DNA of 64,000 nucleotides from Anagrus nilaparvatae (lineage: Eukaryota > Arthropoda > Insecta > Hymenoptera > Mymaridae): the NCBI GenBank assembly GCA_022575985.1, contig JAKSXM010000137.1, positions 14,774,001 to 14,838,000 of the forward strand, read 5' to 3'. Made by a program: the position numbers and the translations under genes. This document shows positions 25,034 through 36,307 of the stretch, piece after piece; the stretch's first letter is position 1; each line of letters begins with the position of its first letter. Below the pieces are notes generated by a model, which saw nothing but the letters and a program-made list of their open reading frames with translations, had not been told where the DNA came from and did no database searches.

Positions 25034-25459
25034 CACTGTAAAAAGTAACTTTCTTGAATTAACAAAAAAATTAGAAAATTTTCGAAAAATTAGTAAATTT
25101 TCGAAAAAATTTGTAAATATTCGAAAAAAATCGTATATTTACTAAATTTAGTATATTAACAAAAAATTCGAGTATTCTCGATTTTTTTTGTGAATTCGCA
25201 AGAAAAATTGATAATTTACCATTTTTTTTCGAAAATTTACAAAAAATAGTTGTAAATTTCCGAAAAATAGTTGTGAATTTACAACTTTTTTCGTAAAATC
25301 ACAAAAAAAAATCGAGAATTCTCAAATTTTTCGAGAATATACTAAATTTAGTAAATTTACGATTATTATCGAATATTTACAAAATTTGTTGAAAATTCGC
25401 TAATTTTTCGAAAAAATTCTATTTTTTTTGTAAAACTAAGGAAGTTACTTTTTACAGTG
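25034..25459. mobile_element. CACTGTAAAAAGTAA MITE, copy 3
   Basis: 426 bp with the same ends as copies 1 and 2. Here the flanks are TA on each side (TA|CACTG ... CAGTG|TA), which hints at TA target choice for the family, though the other copies do not confirm it. Confidence 0.85.
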
Positions 25460-26037
25460 TATAATTAAGTCGCTTTGAATTATTTTTTCGTTGACAATCT
25501 TTATACGAATAGGTAAACAGAAAACGCGTAGATTTAAATTTTACAGCCGATTCCGTAGAATATAATTTATTGCTCCCTTTGACTGCCTTGAATGTTAAAC
25601 GCAGTTTGCAGTTTACCATCCTCGGTTAAGGCATTTTTTTGGTTTAAAAGAAATGACTTTAATAATAAATTATTTTTATTTTAGTTAAAAATGGAAATAA
25701 CGAAAAATACTCCATAATATTAATGTTGATGCAATAAATAACACATTATTATTATTAAATTACATTGCTATTCACTGCTATCAAAAAATAAATAAATAAA
25801 ACGCTGAATATTTTGAAAAAATTTAAACACATGGTTGCAAATATACACACTTGTTTAAATAAAAATTAACTACTAAAAACAAAGAAATAGACTGCGTATA
25901 TATATGTATATTATAATTATTATTAATTCTCTATTAATATAATATCTTATAGATAAGAATAAAGTATGTTAATTTTTACTTATAATATTTAATTTTACTA
26001 TAATATGTACCCTATTGAAAAAATAATTTTTTTAATA
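25460..26037. other. Intergenic DNA, nothing recognised
   Basis: AT-rich sequence with no convincing frame or repeat; a GTATATATATGTATAT run near 25897 is simple sequence. Confidence 0.4.
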
Positions 26038-26667
26038 ACATGGAACATGATTATAGTAATGGATACCTCAAGAACTTGAACATTAAGGGAGGAGGGGGGT
26101 CAAATTTGTCGCCCAGGGGGGAGGTAAAATGAGACTTAGAATAATTTCAATTTAGGGTTTCCAAAAATTTCGAAAAATTTCGAAAAACTTCGAAAAATCT
26201 GGGCTTGGGGACTTAGAGTAGCACAAGTTTATGGACTTTATTTTGGAACTTACGTATCTAGTAGTTTGTTGCTCAAAAGAAATTTTAACATGGAAAATGT
26301 TTATAGGGAGAGGATACCCTGGAAATCTGAAAATCTAGGGGGGGTGTCAAAAATGACTGATTTAGTGGGGGAGTAAATTATGTCCGATATAGGGGGGGGG
26401 GGGGTCAAATGGGATAATTTTAATAAATAATTTTAATAGAATATTTTTATTTTTAATTTAGAATAATTTTAATTTTGGGATTTAGAATAGTTTTGATTTA
26501 GGGACCTAGAATAATACGCGTTTAGGAAATCAGAATAGTTTGGGCTTAGAAGTTTAACATCTAGTAAAGGTGATAATTACAAATTATAAAATTAGAAAAC
26601 TGCATTGTAATGTTGCCTAACATTTGCATTATACCTAGCCCTCTGCTGGAAGTAAACATGTTCCATG
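26038..26667. mobile_element. G-tract element bounded by ACATGGAACATG, copy A
   Basis: Left end ACATGGAACATG, right end the complement ACATGTTCCATG. Inside are purine-rich runs ending GGGGGGTCAAA (26093-26104 and 26390-26407) and a degenerate tandem unit of about 20-25 bp around TTAGGGACTTAGAATAATTT. Relatives at 37528-37773 and 51867-52275 share ends, G-run and tandem words. No coding capacity. Confidence 0.65.
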
Positions 26668-26719
26668 CATTTAGGTTGTGGTAACACAAACCAGTTATCA
26701 GTTTTTCGAATATTAGTAC

Positions 26720-26868
26720 AATTTTACGAAATGGTAGTCATGAAGTAATATTAAAATAAAACTGATATCAATATAAAATGTATAAAAAATTTTATATGTC
26801 AGGAATTTTTTTTAATATAAATTATTTAATAAAAATTTTTTAGTATTTTTTCGTGGTCTTAAAATAAA
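26720..26868 (+). promoter_or_regulatory. Degenerate copy of the EF-hand gene upstream region
   Basis: Contains AAAATAAAACTGATATCAAT (26754-26773) and the GAATTTTTTTTAATA block also found immediately upstream of both intact EF-hand genes (29594 and 38127 regions). It marks a third, broken copy of the locus. Confidence 0.6.
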
Positions 26869-26956
26869 ACGAAAAAAAAATTATTTTATTGCTTTGGTTT
26901 TTATTTGTTTTTTCATACAATTTAATATCAGTAGACGAAAATTATATGTTTCTCAG
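26869..26956 (+). pseudogene. Broken exon 1 of the secreted EF-hand gene
   Basis: Aligns with the signal-peptide exon of the two intact genes (shared core TTATTTTATTGCTT, later TCATACAATTTAATATCAG). The start codon is ACG instead of ATG, extra A and T bases shift the frame, and the splice donor after TCTCAG is lost (GTAATT replaced by ATGATT). No trace of exons 2-4 follows before the foldback element. The copy is therefore a truncated pseudogene. Confidence 0.8.
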
Positions 26957-27059
26957 ATGATTATTTATTTGCAAGCTTCATAATGTGAATAATAATTTTC
27001 AAATTTTTATATAATTTTTTCAAAAACTTGTTGAAATAAAAAATTAAAAAAAAAAATTT

Positions 27060-27322
27060 CTTTAATTGATGCTCCTGGTAGTAAGTAACGTGTTGTACAT
27101 CACTTTTGCAAAAAAAACTATAATGACCCATATATTCTATAAGTTTTATTGACAGAATAAATGATTATTTCGTGAAATTGTACTAAAAATTATTATTTTT
27201 TATTTTTTTATATTGATATCAGTTTTATTTTAATATTACAACACGATTAATACTAAAAATTGTACTAATATTTGAATAAAAAAATTAATTAAATTAATAA
27301 TTTTTAGTATTTTTAGTATATT
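27060..27322. repeat. EF-hand-locus fragments in direct and inverted orientation
   Basis: 27063-27140 matches 33147-33225 (shared words CTCCTGGTAGTA/CACCTGGTAGTA, CGTGTTGTAC, CACTTTTGCAA). Next, 27205-27242 holds the reverse complement of the EF-hand upstream box (TATTGATATCAGTTTTATTT). The same pair of fragments occurs around the second foldback (33147-33252 and 36200-36250), so the arrangement is part of the duplicated unit. Confidence 0.6.
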
Positions 27323-29569
27323 ATAGATTAAGAGATAGCTATGGTAAAGTGTGCGTGTAGTTAAGACACTTGAATTTTTGTTCAGACGTAGAAAACACCA
27401 AAACGTACTAACCTTCCATTTAAATTTTTTTTCCCCAGCGGTATCCAAAAAAGTTATGAGTTGCTAAAGTTGGCCAATTTTGGGCAAAAAAAAAGTGAAG
27501 TTAAGACACCTCGGAATAGTCTAATATTTTAGATAAAGCCAAAACGTACGAGGTTTACATTTGAAATTTTTTTGTATCTGGTGTTTTAAGGAGGGAGTCG
27601 GGCCCTGGAAGGTTTAAAATGGTCAAAATCAGAAATATTACTTGAAAGGGAATCTGGCACCAATAACCGGCTTGAGAAATGGCTTACTATAGGTTTTTTG
27701 GGTCGCTGAATCCGAATCCGGGGTCCAAATCTAGAAAAAAAATCTGGGAACACCCTTAAGTGGGAAAAAACTACCCCTTTATACGGGTTTTTTTGCACTA
27801 CTTTGGGACTAAAGCTAAGATAATTAAATGATTGTAATTTTTCAAGAGTAATTAAATAAATATTGTAGTTATTAGATATTAGACTAAAATTAGGCGAATA
27901 AGGACCAATTTTAGGGGGTAAAAACTACCCCTAAAATAAGGAAAATTACGAAAAACGGTACTCCAGTCAAAATACGGGTTTGCTTACACTTACGGTTGCG
28001 AATACGAGATTTGCTCTAGTATAGGTTGTTTGGGTCGCTGAACACGAAAATTGGGGTCATTTGATAAAGAAAATTGCGCTTCACCCTTAAATTTGCAAAA
28101 ACTAACCCCAAAAGGGTGTATTTTTGATGTCATCACCTTCTGAGTCAATAGATTTATCCAAGAATCGGTTTCCAAGGGTTTTTAGGGTCGCTAATTAAGA
28201 ATCTTGATGATTTTTTAAGGTAACATTAATACTTAACCCCTAAATTACCAAAAACTATCCCCATAAGGGGTGTTTTTGCTATTTCTGCACTTTTTGCGTT
28301 AAGAATAGGTCCATAAGGGTTTTTTGGGTAGCTGAAAACGAATTTCATGGATTTCTTAATGAAAAATTAATATTTCACCCTTATATTAGCTAAAACTACC
28401 CTCTAAAGGGCATTTTTGCTATATTCAAACTTTCTGCGTTAAGGTTAGGTCCAAAGAGTTCAGACTAGGCCCAAAGGGCTTCCCTTTTGGAGGTAGTTTT
28501 AGCTAATATAAGGGTGAAATATTAATTTTTCATTAAGAAATCCATGAAATTCGTTTTCAGCTACCCAAGAAACCCTTGTGGACCTATTCTTAACGCAAAA
28601 AGTGGAGAAATAGCAAAAACACCCCTTATGGGGGTAGTTTTCGGTAATTTAGGGGTTAAGTATTAATGTTACCTTAAAAAATCATCAAGATTCTTAATTA
28701 GCGACCCTAAAAACCCTTGGAAACCGATTCTTGGATAAATCTATTGACTCAGAAGGTGATGACATCAAAAATACACCCTTTTGGGGTTAGTTTTTGCAAA
28801 TTTAAGGGTGAAGCGCAATTTTCTTTATCAAATGACCCCAATTTTCGTGTTCAGCGACCCAAACAACCTATACTAGAGCAAATCTCGTATTCGCAACCGT
28901 AAGTGTAAGCAAACCCGTATTTTGACTGGAGTACCGTTTTTCGTAATTTTCCTTATTTTAGGGGTAGTTTTTACCCCATAAAATTGGTCCTTATTCGCCT
29001 AATTTTAGTCTAATATCTAATAACCACAATATTTATTTAATTACTCTTGAAAAATTACAATCATTCAGTTATCTTAGCTTTAGTCCCAAAGTATTGCAAA
29101 AAAACCCGTAAAAAGGGGTAGTTTTTTCCCATTTAAGGGTGTTCCCCGATTTCTTGCCAGATTTGGACCCCGGATTCGGATTCAGCGACCCAAAAAACCT
29201 ATAGTAAGCCTTTTCTCAAGCCGGTTATTGGTGCCAGATTCCCTTTCAAGTAATATTTCTGATTTTGACCATTTTAAACCTTCCAGGGCCCGACTCCCTC
29301 CTTAAAACACCAGATACAAAAAAATTTCAAATGTAAACCTCGTACGTTTTGGCATTATCTAAAATATTAGACTATTCCGAGGTGTCTTAACTTCACTTTT
29401 TTTTTGCCCAAAATTGGCCAACTTTAGCAACTCATAACTTTTTTGGATACCGCTGGCGAAAAAAATTTTTCATAGAAGGTTAGTACGTTTTGGTGTTTTC
29501 TACGTCTGAACGAAGATTCAAGTGTCTTAAATACACGCACACTTTACCATAGCTATCTCTTAATCTATT
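27323..29569. mobile_element. Foldback element 2: 2.25 kb palindrome with nested palindrome
   Basis: Arms of about 1.1 kb meet at an axis near 28446. Outer ends TAGATTAAGAGATAGC and GCTATCTCTTAATCTA. An inner palindrome with ends TACTCCAGTCAAAATACGGG (27959-28933) has the same axis, to the base. The arms are so similar that the same 61-codon open frame appears on both (27990-28175 minus, 28717-28902 plus). The inner part is made of units with TTTTGGGTCGCTGA and CCCTTAAATT...AAAACTACCCC, the unit of the tandem array at 62.8-63.6 kb. No protein-coding potential recognised. Confidence 0.88.
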
Positions 29570-29589
29570 ATTTGAAGAAACAACTGTAA

Positions 29590-29721
29590 TGTAAAGTAAA
29601 ATAAAACTGACATCAATATGAAAAGATAAAAAATTTCATGTGTCTAGAATTTTTTTTAATAAAAATTATTTAGTACAAATTTTGCAGCAATTGCTTGTGG
29701 TAAATTATTAAAAAAAAAAAA
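29590..29721 (+). promoter_or_regulatory. Upstream box of EF-hand gene A
   Basis: The block TAAAATAAAACTGACATCAA (about 29598), then CATGTGTCTAGAATTTTTTT and CAGCAATTGCTTGTGGTAAA, is nearly identical to the region before gene B (38127-38306), apart from a short insertion in B. Conservation to the ATG suggests it carries the promoter and 5' untranslated region, or simply recent duplication. Confidence 0.5.
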
Positions 29722-31042
29722 ATGAAAATTATTTTATTGCTTGGATTTTCATTTGTTTTATCATACAATTTAATATCAGCAGAAAAAAATGATTTTTCTC
29801 AAGTAATTATTTTTTTGCATGTTTCCAAATGAGAATACTACATTTTTAAACGGGTTTTAGAAAAGTTTATTTTGGTAAATGCGACGGATTATAGGCCCGA
29901 GGCACGTAGCACCGAGGGACTATGTAGTCGCATTTAGTACAATAAACATTTCTAACATGAAATTCAGAATGTTTTTTCTCTATTTAGGGCAATAATGACG
30001 GCCTCTTAAAACTGGAATATAGTCGTTATTGTCCGCAAGTAGAGAATAGTATATTAAGTATCAAGGGCGTAAAATTTTAGTCTTAGTGTAAGCACTAACA
30101 CGAGTGCACTACTATAGTTTAGTAGTTTCTAAAGTTTTTCGCCCATGGTGCTTACAATATTTTTTGCCTAATAAGGTGTAGAACGAGTGTAGCAATTCCG
30201 CACCAAGTTTTACGCCCAGGAGTACCCAAATTTTTTTAGATAAAATTAAAAAGTCTGTATCAAAATTATTAGAAATATCGTATGGATATCTTAGGCTTAA
30301 TTTATAATTATTAATAATCAATTAACCTTTGCAAAAAATATATTGCATTTTTTAATCTTATAGGTTGATGAACTTACTTCACAAGAAATTTACATCAAAG
30401 AAAAGTTTTTAAAATTTGCTAAAAATGGTTATCTCGATATAAATCAATTTAATAACCTTTTAAAAGATTATGGATTAAATCTAAAAAATGATGACGTCAA
30501 AAAATTATTTGATAAATTGGATGTTGACAGTAAAAAACTTAAACTTTATTAATTTTGAAAATACTTATTTTATTAAGTTTACTACAAAAGTCTAAACATA
30601 TTTAAATTTGTATTTTACAGAAAATAAAGTAATTAATTATGAAGAATATTTAAATTTTATAAACAAACATATTTCTCATTCTAAATCTTTCACTGATGAA
30701 GAGCTGAAAATAATTTTTGACGAATTTGACAAAAACAAGGATAATCTTGTGTCAGCAAATAATTTAAAAAAAATGTTTACAAAATATTTAAATGAAAAAA
30801 TTAGTGAAAAAGAAATTAAAAATGTTATTCAAGATTTTGATAAAAATAAAGATGGAAAATTAAATTATGAAGGTAATATTTTTTATTAAATATTATAAGT
30901 TGTAAAAATTTACATTTTGTTGTAAATTACAATAATTTTTACAGAATTTCGTGATTTTATGCATTACATTATGAATGAAAATAATGATACTGAAAATTAT
31001 ACTGAGAATATAGCTGAAACTTCTGAAACAACTCATTTGTGA
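29722..31042 (+). CDS. Secreted EF-hand protein A
   Basis: Exons 29722-29802, 30364-30529, 30621-30872 and 30945-31042 (phases 0, 1, 1) encode 198 residues. Exon 1 is a clean signal peptide (MKIILLLGFSFVLSYNLISA), so the product should enter the secretory pathway. The body is calmodulin-like: a degenerate first EF-hand (FLKFAKNGYLDINQF), a canonical loop DVDKNKVINYEE at 80-91 that forms only when exons 2 and 3 are spliced, a loop at 119-130 ending in N instead of E, and a canonical loop DKNKDGKLNYEE at 156-167 split by the last intron. The tail is acidic and Asn-rich. No ER-retention signal (ends THL), so secretion to haemolymph, saliva or venom is possible; role unknown. AATAAA at 31061. Paralog of gene B at 38307-40459. 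Confidence 0.88.
29861..29952. mobile_element. GC-rich mini-insert in intron 1 of gene A
   Basis: AAGTTTATTTTGGTAAATGCGAC is matched in reverse by GTCGCATTTAGTACAATAAAC; the middle contains GCCCGAGGCACGTAGCACC. Not present at the same place in gene B, so it probably inserted after duplication. Confidence 0.5.
30065..30220. mobile_element. GGGCGTAAAA MITE in intron 1, shared with gene B
   Basis: Ends GGGCGTAAAATTTTAG and CCAAGTTTTACGCCC. The same element sits at 38448-38622 in intron 1 of gene B with a few changes, so it was present before the genes duplicated. Confidence 0.55.
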
Positions 31043-31173
31043 ATTAATAATTTTACCTAAAATAAATAATAATTATTTACCAAAAACGTGTAGTTTTTCA
31101 TTTTACAATTATATAATTTTCTCCGTGTACAAGTTATTATTATTATCGTCTTTATTTACCAAAGCAAAATAGT

Positions 31174-32647
31174 TTAAGGGCGAGTCAGATCAGATTAGTC
31201 AAACATACGACAGTCATGCCTACTCGTAATGACTTGGTCACTAAAATAAAAAAAAATTCAACTTACGCGCTAAATTTGATTTTTTAAAACATGCTTGTGA
31301 AATATTGAAAAGGTAATCAAAAAAATATTGTCTTTCCCAAAGTATTTAGTAAAATTTTTGCATTTAGCAATTAAATTAGAAATCAAGCATTCTAAAAAAG
31401 CAATTTTTTTCAGATCATTATTGAATTTTATTCTGATCTTTTTTTTTTATTTTATATTATTATTTTCTAAAAATAAGAAAATAAAAAAATTTTTTTTTTT
31501 TTTTTAAACAAAAGTAATTTTGCAAAAAAAATACATAAGTATCCTTTTTTTAAATACTTGCAAAATATTTTTATTAAAGCAAATCAGTCTTTATTAATCC
31601 ATGCACCAAATAAATAATTAATTTTTTTTTAATTTATGCAAGTATTAAAATACTTTATTTTAAAGCAATATCATCTAGCATGCATTGCTTTTTTATACTC
31701 GCAACGAGTAAAAAATGCCAAAAAATTTTACGTACATGCACAATAAAAAAATATACACAAGATTTGTCAATAATTTATAAACTGAACATGCCAATACTAA
31801 AACAAATCTGTATAATTACATAAATATGATATGCATATCAAATATTAACATTTTTTCGAACGCAATAAAGAACGCATAATAAAATTATTTCACAGGTTAT
31901 TATACGAAAAGCTGCATATTTCAATAAATCCTTATTTTTAAAGATACTAGTTTTTAGGAATAAAATATTTTACTAAACCATTCAGAATGATTTAAAAATT
32001 GTATTTATTTATTTAATAAATATTTTTTTAAATGCACAAGTTAATATTTACACGTGTTCCTTATACTAGTTTTATACTATACAGTATAGTATGGCATACT
32101 CTGTACTAACACAATCTCATATGATTTTAGTGCATATATACACCATACTATACATAATTACTAACACATCCTTGCATAAAATTTAAGTGTCCTCATAGAG
32201 AGTGTTAGGAAATAAAATCGAGGAGGACACTAAAAGTCGCAGTCAGTACCAGAAATTGTCATGTTACTCTTATCGTCATAACCCACTAATGAACATTACT
32301 TTTGTAAATAAAAAATAATTCGCTTAAAATTTTCAAAAACTCCCAAAAGGAAAACATAAAAAAATGATTTACGAATCGATTGGCACCGTTTTAAATACTT
32401 TTTTGTAGACTTATTTGTAAAATTTTTGTTTGGAAAATTTGATCTTGCTTGGATTTATTTTTTCAAACAAAAATTTTTGCATATGAATCTGCAAAATAAT
32501 ACATCAAATCTACTATTGTATTTATAAACCATTTTATAATGTTTTCCTTTTTTTAGAATTTTGATTATCGGCGGTAATTTGGAGAAAAATGCAATTTTCT
32601 GCAGCAAAACGATGAAAAGTCGGTAATGGGATCTGACTTGTCCTTAA
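31174..32647. mobile_element. 1.5 kb TTAA-flanked inverted-repeat element
   Basis: Flanked by TTAA on both sides, with ends GGGCGAGTCAGATC and GATCTGACTTGTCC (two mismatches in 14). TTAA targets are typical of piggyBac and Kolobok elements; the ends do not show the piggyBac CCC start. The interior has no open frame. It splits the 3' flank of gene A: the homologous flank of gene B (40500-40680) lacks it. Confidence 0.55.
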
Positions 32648-33252
32648 TACATTATTATACAATATATACATGAATATACAATATTTACAATTAAAATAAT
32701 AGAAAATGAGATTTAATACAATATAACATAAAATTTAATACAATATAACACAAATAAATTTTCTCTGTAAGGATACTAATTAAAAATACAAAATAAAATA
32801 AAAAAAAAAAAAAATAAATAAATAAAGTTATACCTATCATACTGTCATATTTAAAGATATTATTAATGATCTGTTTATCATTTATTTAAATTATAAAGTA
32901 TTACTTAAAAAAGTGTATTAATTTTATTTAATTACGATATTCATTGGCACTGATTAGTAACCAGTTAAAATATATTTATTTTTCTAACTAAATTTTTAAT
33001 TATAAGTAATAAATAATAATAATAAATTATAGAGAAAAATAAAAAATTTTCAATAAATTAAAAGTTTTTTTTTTAAGAAGCTATTTACTAATTATAAATA
33101 ATTTCAAAAATTAAATTTCTAATGATAATTTTTATTCTTTAACAATTTCTTTAATTAATGCACCTGGTAGTAGTAAGAAACGTGTTGTACGTCACTTTTG
33201 CAATAAAAACGATAATGAGCCATATAAATGATATTAGTTTTAGTTTACTATT
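32648..33252. other. 3' flank of gene A, shared with gene B
   Basis: The block around 32858-32925 (ATTATTAATGATCTGTTTATC, then GTGTATTAATTTTATTTAAT) matches 40575-40670 downstream of gene B. Then 33147-33225 repeats the fragment seen at 27063. No coding. Confidence 0.5.
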
Positions 33253-36155
33253 GAGTCATTCTCTGTCAGAAAAGCAAAACCTTCCAGGTCGGGTCGCTGA
33301 AACCGGGTAAAACCTTTTTTTTTGCCAATTACCTATCCAAAATGGACTATGTCCCCAAATTTTAGCCCTTAATATGGAAAAATAAGCCCAAGGCGAATTT
33401 TTGAAAAAAAAACGCGTTTTCATCTTTTCTCAGCCACCCATTCTTCTTTTATATGCCATTCCTTCTAGAAATTATTAAAAATAATGAGAAAAGAGGTACT
33501 ATAGTAAAATTTCCTCAGGAATCCATTCCTGCCATTAGTTTTTAAAAATTCCTACACGGGGAGCCGGAAAATCGATAAATTCACAGGGTATTTTACGGAA
33601 GCTACAGAAAAATTATATATCCGATTTTTTTATTAAGATTCTCAGAAAAAGCGTGTTTTTATATATATTTTCGGATGACATATCAACCTAGATGCGATCG
33701 AACTTCCTAGACCCTAAAATAATCAAAAAATCGTAAATTTTTTTCAATTTTTCTCATTTTTTTTTAATTTTTTGAATTTTCCCGCTCTAAATGACTCCGA
33801 ATGATATAAATCAGTTAAGATTCGGATTCCCAGGGAAATTTTACATACTTTCCTTATTTAAATAATTTTTAGGCTTTAATGTAAACGATCTCACACCAAA
33901 TGCTTTCAACACAAAAGTCGGATTTTCATCGTTTTTCAACAGTTTTTCTGAATTTTCCCGCGCTAAAAGACCTAATAAGAGTCATATAAGTTCAGATTCG
34001 GTTTCTCCAGGAAATTTCATATAATTTCTATTCTATTAAAATCTTTAGGCTTTAGTATAAACGAGCTTATAGCAATGCGTTTCAAAATTCTGATGTTTCT
34101 TGTGTTTTTACATTTTTATGTATTTTTGCGGTAACTCTAACAAAAATAACCATGTAGTACTACTCTCTGGCTCAGAGAGTTATAACTCCCTAAATCAGGG
34201 TGTTAACTCTCTAATTCAGGAAGTAATTAACCCTAATATAACCCTAGTAACCCTAATTTAAGGAATTAACTCCCTGATTTAGGAAGTTAACTCCCTGGTT
34301 TAGAGAGTTAACTCCCTGAGGCAGGGGGTTAACTCCCTGAAATTTCTGTCATCTCCTGGAATACCTTGAGGATGAAAATGAACCGTACGAGGCAAAGCTG
34401 ATATCCTGGAGGCGTAATTTTTAATTTTTCATTCAAAACAATTTTCTGATTTTTCAATATGGTGGACCAAAAAATATGAAAATATAAATTTTCACATTAC
34501 CTGAAGGTTTTCGCGGTTGAAAAAATAGTTTTTACAAATAAAAATTTTAATTGTTTCGATTTTCATATTTTTTTCCAAGATGGCGGAACAGAAAACATTA
34601 ATAAAGGAACTTTCTACATTATCTGGAGGTTTCCAAAGTTGAAAAAAACGTTTTCATTCATCAAATTTTAAATTTTTTAGCCCCTGCTCATTTTCTGGGT
34701 TTCCAAGATGGCGGACCAAAAAACATTTCAGAATAATCTTTTTACATTGCCTGGGGGGTTTTTGAGGATGCGAAAAATGTTTTCATTGGTGAAAACATTT
34801 ATTTTTTCACCCTAGCATATTTTCCGATTTTTCAATATTACGGAACAAAAAACATGAAAAGTAGATATTTTTATATTACCTAGGGGTTTTTTAATATTTT
34901 CATAATTCAAAACGTCTTTCTTAAGCTCGGGAATCCCCAGGAAATATAGAAAGTTCCTCTTCATGTTTTTTGTTCCGCCATATTGGAAAATCGGAAAATG
35001 TGCTGGGGCCAATTAATGAAAAATTTCATTGATAAAAACGTTTTTTCGACCTCAAAAACCTTCAAGCAATGTAAAAAGCTTATTCTGACATGTTTTAAAG
35101 TCTGCCATCTTGTAAAACCGGAAAAAATGCTAGGGCGAAAAAATTAAAATTTTCATTCATAAAAATGATTTTCACAACCTCGAAAACCCCTAGGTAATGT
35201 AGAAAGTTCCTTGATCTAGGGAAATATAACAATTTGAGCCAGAGAATAGTACCCCATGGTTATTTTTGTTAGAGTAACCGCAAAAATACAAAAAAATGTA
35301 AAAAAACAAGAAACATCAGAATTTTGAAACGCATTGCTATAAACTCGTTTATACTAAAGCCTAAAGATTTTATTAGAATAGAAATTATATGAAATTTCCG
35401 GGAGAAACCGAATCTGAACTTATATGACTCTTATTAGGTCTTTTAGCGCGGGAAAATTCAGAAAAACTGTTGAAAAACGATGAAAATCCGACTTTTGTGT
35501 TTAAAGCATTTGGTGTGAGATCGTTTACATTAAAGCCTTAAAATTATTTAAATAAGGAAAGTATGTAAAATTTCCCTGGGAATCCGAATCTTAACTTATT
35601 TATATCATTCGGAGTCATTTAGAGTGGAAAAATTCAAAAAATTGAAAAAAAATGAGAAAAATTGAAAAAAATTTACGATTTTTTGATTATTTTAGGGTCT
35701 AGGAAGTTCGATCGCATCTAGGTTGATATGGCATCCGAAAATATATATAAAAACACGCTTTTTCTGAGAAGCTTAATAAAAAAATCGAATATATAATTTT
35801 TCTGTAGCTTCCGTAAAATACCCTGTAAATTTATCGATTTTCCGGCTCCCCGTGTAGGAATTTTTCAAAACTAATGGTAGGAATGGATTCCTGAGGAAAT
35901 TTTACTATAGTACCTCTTTTCTCATTATTTTTAATAATTTCTAGAATGAATGGCATATAAAAGAAGAATGGGTGGCTGAGAAAAGATGAAAACGCGTTTT
36001 TTTTTCAAAAATTCGCCCTGGGCTTATTTTTCCATATTAAGGGCTAAAATTTGGGGAAATAGTCCATTTTGGATAGGTAATTGGCAAAAAAAAGGTTTTA
36101 GCCGGTTTCAGCGACCCGACCTGGATGGTTTTGCTTTTCTGACAGAGAATGACTC
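33253..36155. mobile_element. Foldback element 3: 2.9 kb compound palindrome
   Basis: Outer arms of about 920 bp (33253 to ~34170 and ~35236 to 36155) with ends GAGTCATTCTCTGTCAG and CTGACAGAGAATGACTC. Between them lies a ~1 kb core: a GTTAACTCCCTGA tandem array (34180-34345) and diverged ~115-140-bp units with the word CCAAGATGGCGGA, in forward order to about 34860 and inverted from about 34910 to 35215. The open frames at 34812-35012 and 35986-36189 are repeat sequence. No transposase recognised. Confidence 0.85.
34180..34345. repeat. Tandem repeat of GTTAACTCCCTGAtttag unit (~20 bp)
   Basis: About eight diverged units of GAGTTAACTCCCTGATTTAG lie in the left half of the foldback core. The unit itself is partly palindromic (GTTAAC). 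It is not mirrored in the right half, so it expanded after the palindrome formed or was lost on one side. Confidence 0.7.
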
Positions 36156-36307
36156 TATTACAACACGATTATTTCGTAAAATTTACTAAAAAAATGATTA
36201 TTTTTTATTTTTTTATATTGATATCAGTTTTATTTTAATATTGCAATACGGTTATTTCGTTAAATTGTACTAATATTTGAATAAAAAAAATAATAATACA
36301 TAGTACA

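Noticed and set aside
27990..28902. Identical 61-codon open frames on opposite strands (27990-28175 and 28717-28902)
   Set aside because: They are the two arms of foldback 2. The frame has no family features and comes from palindrome symmetry.
34205..34262. TAACCCTAA-like words suggesting a telomeric repeat
   Set aside because: Only two or three diverged units inside the GTTAACTCCCTGA array; insect telomere repeat is TTAGG and is not present as an array.
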